Shown: positions 1 through 11,459, counted from the first letter of the stretch. The stretch: DNA of 64,000 bases from Antennarius striatus (GCF_040054535.1 NC_090778.1:12121501-12185500); one strand, 5' to 3'. Numbers and translations are program-made. The notes: generated by a model not told the origin, from the sequence alone.

Positions 1-2906
1 CCCAGCCCAACCCTGCTCGGCCAACTTGGACTCTCCCCAGAACCTCCTTGTGTGTCAGCCTAGAGACGGCTTGCTCCACTTCCTCCTGGGCTCTCCATTT
101 CCGCCCGGTATGGACAGTCACCACTGTGTCCTTCACCACTTCGTCTCTGGATTCCCTCAGTTCAAGGACCAGGCGGGTTTTCTCCTGCTTGTATCCTAGG
201 TTGATCCACTTCAGAGGAAGCTGTGGGATGTTCTTTCCGAACAGGCCTGTGTCTGAGAAGCAGCGAGGAAGGCCCAACCACTTCCTGATGTGCTTGCTGG
301 CAATGACGTCCATCTTGCTGACTAGGGAAGATGGAATTTCCCCTACTTTCAGTGGCCACATCACACGCTGGAAGAGTGTGAATTGGTAACACCACACCTT
401 CAGTTTCCCCGGGAGTTGGCTATTGTCAATCTTTGCAAGACCCTCTCTCAGCTGTTTTTGAACTGCTCGTCTCAACTGCTTGTCCGAGAGTTCTGGTGTG
501 TACTCCCTCCCGAGGCTTCCGATGGGCTGCTCTGCCAGGAGTGGTATGGTCTCTCCTCCCACCGTGAACACCGTCCTGTCATCCCTCACCCCTTTCCTGA
601 TCGAAAGGCTCCTGGACTTTGCAGGCTTGATCTTCATCCTTGCCCAGACTGTCAGTTCATCGAACCGCTTGAGGAGTCATGCTGTACATGGAGAGGTTTG
701 AAGGATGCTTGTCACGTCATCCATGTATCCTCTCAGAGTGGGGAGTCTCCCTCTTGATGGTGATTTCAGGCCTCTGGCCATTTGCCTCGCTCCGATCAGC
801 AACACGATGAGCGACAAATGCAGCCACAAAGAGAATCGGTGATATCGAGCAGCCCATGGCGATTCCGACTTCCAGCCGCTGCCACCCAGACATATAGCCA
901 TTTACGGTGAAGCACATAGGCAGGTTGTTGAAGTACTTGGCTATGATGTTACTGACACACTCAGGCACGTGGAAGAATTCCAACGCAAACTCGACTAGCT
1001 TGTGTGGTACTGAGCCATAGGCCTTGCTGACCAGCAAGGTCGAGCCATACCACGTGTAGGTCACTCCTCTACCTCTTAGCGTGCTGTATCTGCTCCTAGA
1101 TCACAGATGCATGTTCAATGCAGCCCGGAAATCCTGGCAGACCAGCTTTTTGACAACTTGTGTCAATGTAGCTGTTGATGCTGAGGAAGTTCGCCATTCT
1201 CCTTGCCAGGACCAGGAAAAAGACTTTCTCCTCCACGTTCAACAGAGCAATTTTTCCTGAACTGACTGAGCTCTCTGGAATTTTGCTCCTTAGGAATAAA
1301 TATTCCAACTGCCTCTTGCCACTCTGCTGGAATTTCTTGTTTCTTCCATGCGATACTCCGACACTCATAAGCTTCCACAAGATGTTTGTCACTTGGGGGT
1401 AGCTCTTGTAGACCTCGTATGGGAGCCCATTCGGACCTGGTGCCGAAGCTGATCTGGCCTTTTTCAGGACGTCGCTCACCTCACACAGCCTGGGTGGAGA
1501 GGTGTTGAAAGGGGACCTTGGGGAGTCTGGACGTGGCACATGGCCTGGTGAGCCAAGTGGTAGTGCTCTAGCTGCATCCGTGTACTGGCCTTTGATGTAA
1601 TGCTCCAGATCCTCCTTCGAGATTGATAGCTTGCCACTTCTCTTTTTGTCCAGCAGCTGACGGCCAAACCGGAAAGGATCTTTGAAGAAGTCTTTCTGTT
1701 TCTTCTCCTTCCGCTTCCAGCGTTTCCTAGGTCTCTCTGCCCGACGCAGTTTGGCAAGCCTCTGCTTGTTGTCCTCCCACAGCACCTTGGGGTCTTCTTT
1801 CTCATCTGGGGCTGCTTTCCTCCACCTCTTTTGCAGTTGGCGGCTTTTACTTACAAGCTCATCAATGGATCTCTCCCTCCAGCCTTTCTGCTTTTGGACT
1901 GAGGCTCGCTTGGTCGTGCATTCTCCAAACCTCTCCCTGCACTCCTCATAGATAATATTGCTTATCAAGGTTAACTAATGTTCAGCTGTTCCTCATAATG
2001 AATGCCCCAGCACTTCTTTCAGATAATCATCCAGCCTGCGCCACTCCTCTTTGTCCTTTGCCATTGGCCACTTGATCTTCCCGCGCCTTTCTTGATGTTT
2101 TCGCTGGCTCTCTGGCTGTGCAACTCTCAGGGGGACAGCATGAACATCACTCTTGGGAGCTTCCGCCACCTCCTCTCCTGCCTCCGCTGAGGTTTCCTTC
2201 TCAGCATTGCTAGGTCCCGCTGCGCTGTGGTTTTGGGTCTGGATTTGGGTCTCTTCGGTCTGACCTGCTGAAGCAGTGTGGTGATACTGGTTGGGAGTCC
2301 TCCCACACTTAATCTTCCCTTGATGGATCCGCAGCCCTTTGAATGAAGTCACCTTCTGCCACCCGCATTTACACGTTTGGAGAACCTTCTCATTATCATT
2401 GTTCATTCCGTTTGTTACCGTTTGATCCGTCAGAGTAGGCCTATCTTTCATCCCACCTCTCGGAGGGCCTTCGGGTTGTTTTCCTTTATGCCTTGTCGTA
2501 GTCAGATTGGAGGTGCTTCCTCGTGAGAAGCTAGTGGGTAAGGTGACTAACCGCCCACTCCTGTTATGGTCTCTCCCGTCGTCCACCGGTCTTTTCCGAT
2601 TTCCCACCAGACTTTCCTGGCTGCTAACTGCTCTTTCACCGTAGTCGCTGGTTCCCCAGACGTGTAATTTAGATGATACAGGTTTACTACTTGGCATTTT
2701 CTGCCTGTTGCACATCCTCCACTGCACTTTGAGATCAGCTGCAGGGTCGTCAGCTGGTGCCACCGTTCACTAATGTTTCGCCCCCTAGCCAGGACACCTC
2801 CCGGTGGGGGGGCAGTGGCTATGTGGGGATGTCTCCCCACGCCACTCCCTGCAACTGATCTCACAGGGGTGTTGAGCGCCAACTGCTGTCCCTCCTTCGT
2901 AACCAC
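1..2906 (-). mobile_element. Degenerate non-LTR retrotransposon (LINE) with zinc finger and reverse transcriptase, cut by the left window edge
   Basis: Read on the minus strand. About 2763-1993 encodes a basic, low-complexity N-terminal part with a CxC...H....C zinc-finger-like cluster. About 1968-1096 encodes a K/R-rich linker and the start of the RT domain, with an APGPNG motif. About 1064-717 has the RT motifs KAYGSVPHK and GCSISPILF. A frame near 800-700 carries GYMDDVT, which holds the catalytic YxDD box, and 400-1 stays open in the C-terminal part. The frame is broken by two in-frame stops near 1970-1995, a stop at about 1096 and frameshifts near 1040 and 830, so the copy is dead. The N-terminal zinc finger and absence of a visible N-terminal APE endonuclease suggest an R2/NeSL/HERO-like clade with a C-terminal nuclease, but the 3' end lies outside the window. 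Clade assignment is inference. Confidence 0.85.
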
Positions 2907-2989
2907 ATCCAGAAACTTGCTTTTTCTGCCTCTTCTGCTAGCTCCTTGATGGCCCTCTTCAGGCTGTGACCATTAAGGTTGGTGCTGTG

Positions 2990-3350
2990 TACATTCATTC
3001 ATTCACTTTCAACTGCTAATTCCACTTATTACAGGTGATGGGGTTGGCTGAAGCCTATCCCAGCTGACTTGTGGGCGATGGACACTCTGAGCACAATGCC
3101 AGTGCACTGCGGAGCCTCATGGAAGACAAACACCCACTCATTCACACATTCACATCTATGGGCAATCCAGAAACAATCAATTCATCTAAGTTGCATTTTT
3201 TTGGAGGTGGGAGAATGCCAGAGAACCCGGAGAGAACCCATGCAGACATGGGGGAGAACATAAAAAATCCATACAGAGCAGGAAACAAACCCAGAACCAT
3301 CTTGCTGTGAAGCGACAGCGCAACCCACTGCGCTACTGTGCTACCCAGTG
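2990..3350. repeat. Dispersed teleost interspersed repeat (CCCAGCTG / GGAGAACCCGGAG family)
   Basis: The stretch runs from a TTCATTC run through 'agcctatcccagctg', 'cacacattcac', 'atctatgggcaa', 'gagaacccggagagaaccca' and ends at 'ccactgcgctactgtgctac'. These landmarks mark a very abundant teleost interspersed repeat. Related pieces occur at 12135-12277, about 12390-12475, 17398-17535 and 48030-48420. It sits between the LINE and UGT copy A exon 3. From 3350 to 3720 I see no further exon or repeat. Confidence 0.7.
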
Positions 3351-3724
3351 CTGTGTACATTTCAGCAATTTTACTTCTTTAATCCTTTAAATCTTCTGAC
3401 AGGCTGACATCACAGGTGATATCAAAAGTTGACTAATACTGTGTGTTCTTCTCCACATAAAAGTTACAGACTGGTAGTGTTATTCCAGGTTCATAGAGTG
3501 AAATTGTTTGGAGTATGTTATTGTAGCATTCAGTCCAGTGAATCGAAATCTGTTGCATCAGAATTGTGCAAAACTGAGATATTGTTTTTTGTGGAGTTTT
3601 GATAACTGTGAAATCATGTTCTGCTCAATATGCAGTACATTATTTTGGTTATGTTTGCACAAACGTGATTTCATACTGGCACACAACGTCAAATTTCTGC
3701 TGACAAGGGTTCTGAGCTTCTAAC

Positions 3725-4977
3725 CTTTTGTGGGATCTGAGAGAGGGCTGAGACTATCATATTTTCCTTCTCTGAGCTGATATTCTTAATAAATGATCCC
3801 AAACTGAAGACCACAATGCCAGCATTTCCAGAACTTTGCACAAACTCTTCCATATCCTGCAAAGAAGGAATTAATACTGGTTAGTTTACATGTAAGTAAT
3901 ACCTTTTATTTTATTTTTTTTTACGTTTAATGGTGTAACAAAACATGAATCAGCTTGTGGCGGTGGAGACAGACTTACCTCTGGTAAAGGTTTAGCAGGT
4001 CTGCAGTGAATCCCACCAACAAATTTAAAGTTGGGGAGGAAAGGACGAGGGAAATTAAAGTCCCAGTAGGTTCTCATTAGCCACATATCTGCTCTACCCA
4101 TAATGTCACAGGCACTGGTTGGAGTTCCTGTCACAAACAATGAATCAGTCACCCATGTTCGCCAATGTAACTTGTAAATAAGATGAGCAGCTTTTATTTA
4201 TGTTTTCATAGTTCATAAAAATGTCTACTTACACTAGTGGCTGAGTTACTCACCTATGATGTCAGAGTAATACTTATCTAAGTGTTTCCAAAAAATATAT
4301 TCCAACACAGTATCCTGTGTTGCGTAGAAAATGAAATTCCACACTCTTTCCAAGAAATCCATCTTATCAGTCAGTTTGCTCATAGCACCAGGGACAAAAG
4401 AAGGTGGAGCAGGTACTTGACCACAATATCTCTCCCAGTTACTGCCAAGGGAAAAGCGCAAGGAGAAGATCAGGGGGATGCCCAAAATCTCTGCTGTTAA
4501 GTCACTGCCAGGGAAGACGGGGTCAGCGAGTAGGAGGTCATATTTGCCTTCCTTAAGCTTCTTCATTACAGTGTCTGATTTCAGCACACCATCCAGATAC
4601 TCCAATGAATACTGCAAGTTGACCACCATCAGTTCCATGAATCTGATGTAAATCTGCAAGTAGTTCATATGAGGCATCTCATATATTGAGAAATGAAGAA
4701 AATCTTCCACAAATTCCTCCATGACCTCCATTGATACAGTGACATTGAAAGGTTTGTAGTGAAATCGTGCAGGCTCACTGGCATTCATAAACATTGATGT
4801 ACTCGGCACCAGAACTGTCACCTGGTGTCCCCTGTCAATCAGCTTCTCCAGCACTGGCTTCATGTTAATCCAGTGGCTGCCTTCGCTGTACCACACCAAA
4901 ACATTCCCTCCATTTGTGCTCCATGTTATACAAAGTAGCAGCAGCATGCAAACAAAGAGATGCTCTTTGGCCTTCAT
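3725..4977 (-). CDS. UDP-glucuronosyltransferase, UGT2-like, copy A (exons 1-3 only in window)
   Basis: ER-membrane enzyme family that transfers glucuronic acid from UDP-glucuronate to steroids, bile pigments and xenobiotics. Exon 1 is 4254-4977 (724 nt, ATG at 4977), exon 2 is 3979-4127 (149 nt), exon 3 is 3725-3856 (132 nt). All junctions are GT-AG and the lengths are those of vertebrate UGT2 genes, with phases 1, 0, 0. The protein starts with a hydrophobic signal peptide (residues about 1-23), then the acceptor-binding half with catalytic-type His35 in EGSHW and the acidic partner in LLADP (about 151-152). Exon 3 opens the UDP-sugar-binding half with VVFSLGS. The open frame covers 335 residues of an expected 530 or so. 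Exons 4-6 are not between 3725 and 1, where a LINE and another repeat lie. The gene either continues left of the window or lost its 3' half; I cannot tell which. Confidence 0.88.
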
Positions 4978-5030
4978 AATGGTGGTTATCGTGGGACAAC
5001 GGTTACTGCTACCTGATAGCTTTTAAAGGG

Positions 5031-5053
5031 TCTGCTCCTAGATAATTATTAAC
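5031..5053 (-). promoter_or_regulatory. Putative UGT copy A proximal promoter: TATA-like box and HNF1-like site
   Basis: Seen on the minus strand. GTTAATAATTATC (5053-5041) matches the HNF1 palindrome GTTAATNATTAAC at all but one base. It is followed downstream by a TTTAAAA-type TATA-like box (about 5038-5031), about 55 nt before the ATG. HNF1 sites close to the start are known regulators of mammalian UGT genes in liver and gut. Function here is inferred. Copies C and D keep related sites at the same place. Confidence 0.5.
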
Positions 5054-5740
5054 TTAGAAAAAAATGAACTCTGTTTTAATAGCTGATTTTTTTTTCCATG
5101 ACAAGAGGACATCTGCCATATCTGAGAATGATCTTTGGGCATAAAATAAGGTTCAAAGAAAATATAAAAGAAAATTCTTTCAGCTATGAAAATGTGGAAG
5201 AATATCACACAACAGGACAATGGTTTATTTACTTCTACAGGAACATGGTTGCCCAGGGTAAAAAATTTCAGATGCTAAACATTAGGGATGTTTAGCAACC
5301 TGTTTAGCTGTACTTGGAATAGGTGGGGCTTAAACAGAAGTAGGTGTGGTTTTACCTGAAATGGGTGGGGCTTAAATTGGTACATTATTTTAGGTCTGAA
5401 ATTTATATGGTTTAATCATAAGTTACTATATTATTTATTTTAAAACTATTTAAAAAACAGCCTCAAAATTGAGATTCAAATCAATGGTTTTGATCACAGA
5501 AGTATGAACTATTTACTAGTTTTTCATGAACTCAGAACATGAATATTCTTAAGTGTATGAATGAATATTTACAGAAAAGTCTTAGAATTAAGATTCAATG
5601 CTTTTGATCACAATAGTAAAGGAACTATTTACAGAACAAGCTTTTTATGAACATGAAGTGCATTTAATACACAAATGCAATAGGAAAATATGAACTACAT
5701 AGTATGCATGAACAAGAATTGTCAAACCCAACACAACTTT
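5054..5740. other. 5' flank of UGT copy A, duplicated array sequence and imperfect tandem repeat
   Basis: No gene seen. About 5180-5280 is recognisably homologous to 19345-19450 upstream of copy C (shared 'ctatgaaa..gtgg.agaatat.acaca'), so the duplicated unit includes upstream DNA. About 5460-5570 and 5578-5680 form an imperfect direct repeat around 'gattcaa..' and 'ttttgatcaca'. Near 5320-5375 the motif 'gtggggcttaaa' occurs twice. Confidence 0.5.
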
Positions 5741-6250
5741 CTAATTGTTTTTTTTTTCTTTTTCCGATCAACCTTTTTAAAATTATTTTTACCACCTAAT
5801 GTTCTTTCTATTTTTTCACACAAAGTTAGTTTATTAAGGTGTGCGCATGTGTTTTTATGTGTATCTGTCTGTGTATGTGTGTGTGACTGAGTTACTGTGT
5901 GAGAGGGAGAAAGAGTGAGAGAGCATGTGTGTGTGTGTGTGTGTGTGTTCCTGTATGTGTGCGCGCGCTATGTTACAGTTAAAATATCTATACAGTATAT
6001 AAATGACTAATTTGAGCTGAAGTGAGAAAGTGTCAAACTAAGAGCAAATACTCTTAATGCTTGACTCTTAGTCAATGCAACACGAGCAGTTTTCAGCTCT
6101 GTCTGGTTAAATGCACCACGTACGTGCAACAAAAAACAAACACGTTCACCAAGTAACCCTAAATAGACTGAAATAGAGCTAAAGAGAGCAATGTGAGCTA
6201 CAGTGAAGCTACGCATAGAGATCAGTCAATGTCTGTGTATGTGTGCGACA
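5740..6250 (-). repeat. Dispersed repeat, inverted and shorter copy of 23780-24760
   Basis: The reverse complement of 5960-6250 aligns by eye with 23780-24115 (shared 'tttaaccaga.agagctgaaaactgctcgtg', broken up, and 'gacactttctcacttcag'). The reverse complement of about 5740-5850 aligns with 24675-24750 (shared 'aactttgtgtgaaa'). The 550 bp or so between these blocks in the right copy is missing here and replaced by about 100 bp with a GT run at about 5926-5948. Unclassified mobile element; no coding capacity seen. Confidence 0.65.
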
Positions 6251-6900
6251 GTGGGGCAGCGTCAGCGAGAGGACTGGGGGGTGGCATGGGTGGGTGGTGG
6301 GTGGCTCCCCTTACCCCATGCCCCTTGTGCCTGTCCTGGGTGTCTTGGCAGTGACAGCCGCTGCCTCCTATTGGTCTCTGGGTCTACATGGTTCTTGGTG
6401 CCCCCTGTGGTTCTTCAGGTGATGGCTTCTGGATGCTCCTGGCTGCCCGGGGTTGGTGTTACTCTGCTAGCCTTGCCCTGCTGGTTTCTATCAGCTTCTC
6501 TGGGCGTCGGTTTCCATCACACATACAAGTTGGTTCAGGGCTTACCAGCTTCTGTCGAGTCCAATTGTTGAGAACCATTGGGTCCCGTCAGAATGTGATG
6601 AGTCTCTCATCAGACATCACAATCTCATGCCCTCTATCTTCCTTTTGCACTGTTTTCCTCTGGTGGCCTATTCTATACTGTCAGGACCTCCACTAATCTG
6701 GTGTTCTATAACATTGGTGTTAAGGTATCAGTTGTGAGATATAATAAAACAGCTCAAATCTCTCACTCCAACAGCACTGCCTGCCTATCCACTACCTTGT
6801 TTGTGTTTCCTCTTCCTGTCTCCTTTTGCTTCCCCCCTCAACTCATAGAGGTGCAACACTTCCCTCTCTGGTTCACAATAAGAAATTCTAATAAAGACTG
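6250..6900. other. Unclassified GC-richer spacer
   Basis: Open frames on the plus strand (6203-6571, 6388-6696) have no recognisable domain. The sequence may be an undescribed repeat part, as it lies between two mobile-element fragments. Nothing further supported. Confidence 0.3.
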
Positions 6901-7205
6901 ACAACTTAGATCCCAGAGAGGACTGGTGATGGTCACATGCAAAAAGTTGACACACAATCTCACAATCTGCTACCTTAGTGCAGGCCATACCACACCACGC
7001 ACACTCACAACAGTCACAGCAAACTCAGTTGCAGCACAGCTGGTGTTAAATGACCCACAGGAAAGCACCGCCAGACAGTGGTACCAAACCACCCACACCC
7101 AGCAAGTGACCTTACCCAGTCCTTAGACCTAGAAGAACTTGAACCAGCTCTGTGTTTACTGACACCTGGGAAAGCAGCAGGAATCAATAAAGTACGGCGT
7201 TTATA
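6900..7205 (+). mobile_element. LINE fragment, linker before the RT domain
   Basis: A plus-strand frame near 7125-7200 reads LEELEPALCLLTPGKAAGI, the linker/first-RT-motif signature of APE-type LINEs (L..LE.AL..LKPGKAAG.DG). The frame upstream is degenerate. This probably belongs to the same insertion as 8800-10260, separated by later sequence. Confidence 0.55.
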
Positions 7206-8799
7206 ACTTCTCACGGAAGGTGACAAAAATCATCAATTCTGAAGAGGTGTCAGCCCTATTTCTTTTATTGTCTCTCGCACTGAATAACCCTGCAGCCACA
7301 CCTTTTATAGACATCACACACCTAAGTCACAGAACAACCCACTGAAATGACCATTTATGACACCACAGCTAGAGAAAAAAAAATACAGAAATATACTAAC
7401 ACACCACTAGATGTTTCATCACTACTATATAAAATGGGCTATTTTCTAGCAGAGATGGCATTACAATGAAACAAGTCTCGTTTTAATATGAAAAATAAAA
7501 TAAAATGCTTGTATTCACCAAAACAGCTGTTCAAAAGGGCGATTCAAATGGAAAATCCATTCTCCTCTCTTTCCTCTAGAACATTTCGGTTACTTGGTTG
7601 TAAAGTTTATCTGTATGTTGTAATTCCAGCAATATTTACATGGAGGCCAGTGCTGAAATCGTGTCTGTCCATTCTCTCTTGTCTTACAAGAACTAGCTTC
7701 TTTTCAAATGTGAATCTTGAAAATAGCGTTGGTATTATACTGGCAACCAAATCTTCATTTTGCCCTCCTTCAGCCATTGTGGCAGCAAAAAACAAGTAGG
7801 TTTTTCAGTTCCAAACGCATGCAGACTTCTCCTAAAGCTCTATGCTCTAATGGTAACCCGACTCTTGTGATCTGCATAATGCCGCCTTCTCAGAGTGAGT
7901 ATCCAATCACAGGACATGTACATGTCAGGAGAACGTGGGTTAACTAGCAGGTCCTAGAAGGCCAAGTTACTATTGATTTGCTATTGCGTCTGTCTATTAA
8001 CTATATGTGCCCGTTTTCTCACAGTGCAGGCAGTCCTGCATTCATGATACAGTACTTAAGGGGCCTGGGCAGATTTCATTCAATTTGGCAAGACAAGCTG
8101 GCTGAATTCTGATTGGTTAAAAACGCATTAATCTAAAAATAGAACATTGGCCCAGTGTTGGCCTATGTCATATTATATCCTAGTGTGTGGAAAGTGGAAA
8201 ATGAATTTGAGAGAAGTGATAGTTCTGTTAGGAACAGAACTGTATGTAGTTACTTAAAGAGTGTTTTTGTCAGATGTCCAAGGAGCATTTTGGATAGTAC
8301 ATCGATTGTCCCATTCCAAATGGAAACTGTAGCTGGATAGACTGTTTGTGCAAGCCAACTAGTTTCACTAAGAATTTGTTGTCGTTCTCAGTCTCATTCC
8401 TGCTGTTTGTACTCACTGCTCAAAAACATGAAAATTGTTGGAACAGTTATGACACTCTAAAATTATGTTAACTGGGAAGTCCATGTATAGTTGTTTGTTC
8501 TCCTAATATAGCAGATGCCTTACGCCATATTGTTCACGTGATTCCTTCTGGCAGAACCTCCGTGATTGGTTGGGCACTGTGATTGGTTGGGCGCTTGATT
8601 GACAGGTAGTGAGAGGAGTTGGGGACACCCACTACCTGGGTGTCCCCAACTCCACCCACTGAAGTGAGCTTATTCAAATATATAGATGGGAAAATATAAA
8701 TAAATATATTTATTTAAGGAAAATACATTAAAATATAATTAACTTTTATCATAAATATCATTTCTGATTATTTTAGGTCAGCAGAGACCTAAAAAAGAG
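7206..8799. other. Non-coding insert between two parts of a LINE
   Basis: No gene or domain seen in six frames. In an intact element the motifs at 7200 and 8820 would be separated by only some 150 nt, so most of this 1.6 kb is probably a later insertion. It contains the perfect hairpin at 8615-8653, a tandem 'gtgattggttgggc' pair at about 8570-8600 and an AT-rich tract at 8690-8780. Confidence 0.4.
8615..8653. repeat. Perfect 17-bp inverted repeat with 5-nt loop
   Basis: The left arm 8615-8631 starts GGAGTTGGGG and ends ACACCCA; the right arm 8637-8653 is its exact reverse complement. The loop is CTACC. Not part of any recognised gene. Confidence 0.9.
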
Positions 8800-10260
8800 A
8801 AGGCTTTGCTGGCACTGACCACCTACCACTGCCAAACAGTTACAGACTGCTCTCCTTCCTTTGTATAATCTACAAGCTGTGCGAGGCTATTACTCCAACA
8901 CCTAACACCCCTCATAGACCCCATGCTTACTAAAGATCAAGCTGGTTTCCGCGCTGGCCACCCCTGTACTGGGCAGCTACTGAACCTCTCCCAACACTTA
9001 GAGGATGGTTTTGAGCGCAAGCTCATTACCTGAGCAGCTTTCAGAGATGTAACGGCTGCCTAAGACATTGTCTAGCACCGTGTCATGATCAGAAAACTTC
9101 TGGACATGACTGGCAACCTCGACCTCTGCCAAGTCATAAAAAGCCTCCTCCACAACAGGCGCTTCTCTGTTCAACTAAAAGCAACAGGAAAAGCAAGTGA
9201 AAAGTCTAAAAGAACGGATTACCACAAGGCAACGTACTGGCCCCTCTCCTCTTCAATATCTCTGCTTCATCTATTCTGATGATCTCTGCATCACTACTTA
9301 ACAAGAGAACTTCAACATCAAAACCACCCTGGAAAGGGCCCTCCAAGACATGTCCACCTACTAAAGAAACAACCACCTAAAACCCAACCAATCAAAAACC
9401 CAGCTATGCACCTGAAAAACTGAGATGCAGGAAGACAACTTAACGTCTCATGGGACAGGCACAAACTCCCAAATCATTTCCATCCTGTGTACCTTGGAGT
9501 CACATTAGACATGATTCTTTCAAAACCCACTTTCAGAACACAAAAGCCAAGGTCAACACCCACAATAATGTTATGAGCAAACTGGTGAACTCAAATTGGG
9601 GTATTGATCCACCAACCATCCATGCCACAGCCCTAGTCCTGTGTTTCTCCACGGCTGAGTATGTGTGCTCAAGCTGCAGCAACTCCCACCACACCAAACT
9701 GATAGACACAGCCCTCAACAACACCTGCCGCATCATCAGGGGCTGAGGAGAACAATAGTCCTGTGCCTTTACGCACTTGGCCAGCATTGCCACCCCTCAC
9801 ATCAGACGCTCCATTGTTGCACAAGATGAGCGGAGAGCACAGGAGTCTGATATGAGGTGCCCATTTTACGTTCACACAGCACCCATATCCAGACTAAAAT
9901 TTGGAGCCAGCGTCCTACACACAGTCCCCCCTCTTCCGTCTATCAAGGAATCAGCCTGGACCAACATGTGGAGGCTCAAATAGCACCAATACAACCACCA
10001 AGCCCAAGAATAGAAGAAGAGAGGAATAACACCAGAGGAATGCCTCGCCAGCGGACACGATGTCCCATCGCCGACCTGGACGACCCTCAACAGACTATGA
10101 GCAGAACAGGGAAGGTGGGGACACGTGTGGCTCTGGAACAGTACAGACAATACCACACCTGGTGAAACGTCACAACGCCCCCTAGTGCAGCCCCCAGAAC
10201 CTGGCTGAGCTGACTCCATCAGCTGCATCCTGCGCCAGACACTGGCAGAACGACTTCTAA
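8800..10260 (+). mobile_element. Degenerate APE-type LINE, reverse transcriptase to C-terminal region
   Basis: Frames on the plus strand give RT motifs: LLSFLCIIYKLCEA-like sequence near 8850, then DQAGFRAGHPCTGQLLNL near 8935-8990, HRVMIRKLLDMTGNLDLCQV near 9075-9130 and SLLHNRRFSVQL near 9145. The C-terminal part (VYLGVTLD near 9490, then the A/T/P-rich 3' part to 10260) follows. Stops occur at about 9030, 9065 and 9075, with frameshifts near 9210 and 9270. The YADD box is not intact. A dead copy in the spacer between UGT copies A and D. Confidence 0.75.
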
Positions 10261-10369
10261 GATTGCAAAGGACTTAGAGTGGTGGCTCAGTTGGAGGTGT
10301 TGCTTCTATTTCAACGCTTTTAATTTTCTGATAAAAATGTCTGTTTACACTTGTGGCAAAATTAGTCAT

Positions 10370-11089
10370 CTATGATGTCAGAGTAATACTTATCTAACCA
10401 TTTAAAAAAATATTGTCCAACACAATATCCTGAACTGCATAGAATAGGAAGTTCCACACTCTCTCTCCAAGAAGTCCATCTTACCAGTTAGTTTGGGACA
10501 AAAGAAGGTGGAGCAGATACCTGACCACAATGTCTCTCCCAGTTACTGCCGAGGGAAAAGTGCAAGGAGAAGATCAGGGGAATGCCCAAAATCTCTGCTG
10601 TTAAGTCACTGCCAGGGAAGACAGGATCAGGTAAGAGAAGGTCATATTTTCCTTCCTTCAGTTTATTCATGATGGCTTCTGATTTCAGCACACCGTCCGG
10701 AAACGTCAATGAATACTGCACGTCGACCACCATCAGTTCCATGAATCTGATGTACTGTACATCCGCAAGTAGTTCATATGAGGCATCTCATATATTGAGA
10801 AACAAAAAAAATCTCCCACAATTTCCTCCATGACCTCCATTGATTCAGAGATATTGAAGGATTTGTAGTGAAATTGTACTGGCTCACTGACTGTTTAGCT
10901 GTAAACATTGATGTACTTGGCACCAGAACTGTCACCTGGTGTCTCTTATTAAAGGTTTTCCAGCACTGGCTTCATGTTAATCCAGTGGCTGCCTTCGCTG
11001 TACCACACCAAAACCTTCCCTCCATTTGTGCTCCATGTCATACAAATTAGTAGCAGCATGCAAACAGAGAGATGCTCTTTCACCTTCCT
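10370..11089 (-). pseudogene. UGT2-like pseudogene, copy D (exon 1 only)
   Basis: Homologous to exon 1 of copies A and B over its whole length. Residues matching about 112-194 stay open (10742-10488, including [19 protein letters not shown]). Damage seen: the ATG of copy A is AGG here (11087-11089 reads cct on the plus strand); an indel near 10895-10905 brings in a stop where copy A has the SEPA/N region; a deletion after PPSFVP (about 10490) shifts the frame; and the exon 1 donor GT is AT (about 10371). No exons 2-6 follow on the left. The homology includes the promoter flank, so the copy arose by DNA duplication rather than by retroposition. Confidence 0.85.
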
Positions 11090-11132
11090 AATGGTGGTTA
11101 TCCTGGGTCAACGGTTTCTGCTACCTGATAGC

Positions 11133-11165
11133 TTTTAAAGAGACTGCTCCTAGATAATTATTAGC
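11133..11165 (-). promoter_or_regulatory. Relic UGT promoter of copy D
   Basis: The TATA-like TTTTAAAG (about 11133-11140) and the HNF1-like site (11165-11153, GCTAATAATTATC on the minus strand) sit as in copy A. The HNF1-like site has one more mismatch than in copy A, as expected for a decaying promoter. Confidence 0.4.
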
Positions 11166-11459
11166 TTAGAAAAAAATGAACTCTGTTTTTATAGCAAACA
11201 ATTGGAATTGGATTTTGACTGCTAGTCTGAACACAGTGAAAGAGACCAGGTAGTGCTGTCTTTTTTATTGTCAATAAGAAAGGGAAGACACAAAAAAATG
11301 GTTTGATGGTGAAAATATTTAATATTTTACTTTAATTTACTCAAACAAATTAAATACCTGTCCTAAAGACCTATAGTCTCTGAGAATCCTTGGAGATACC
11401 TGAATGTCAGATGCAGTTGGGGGTGTTGCTTCACTGACGGGAACATTTTGATGATCTGC

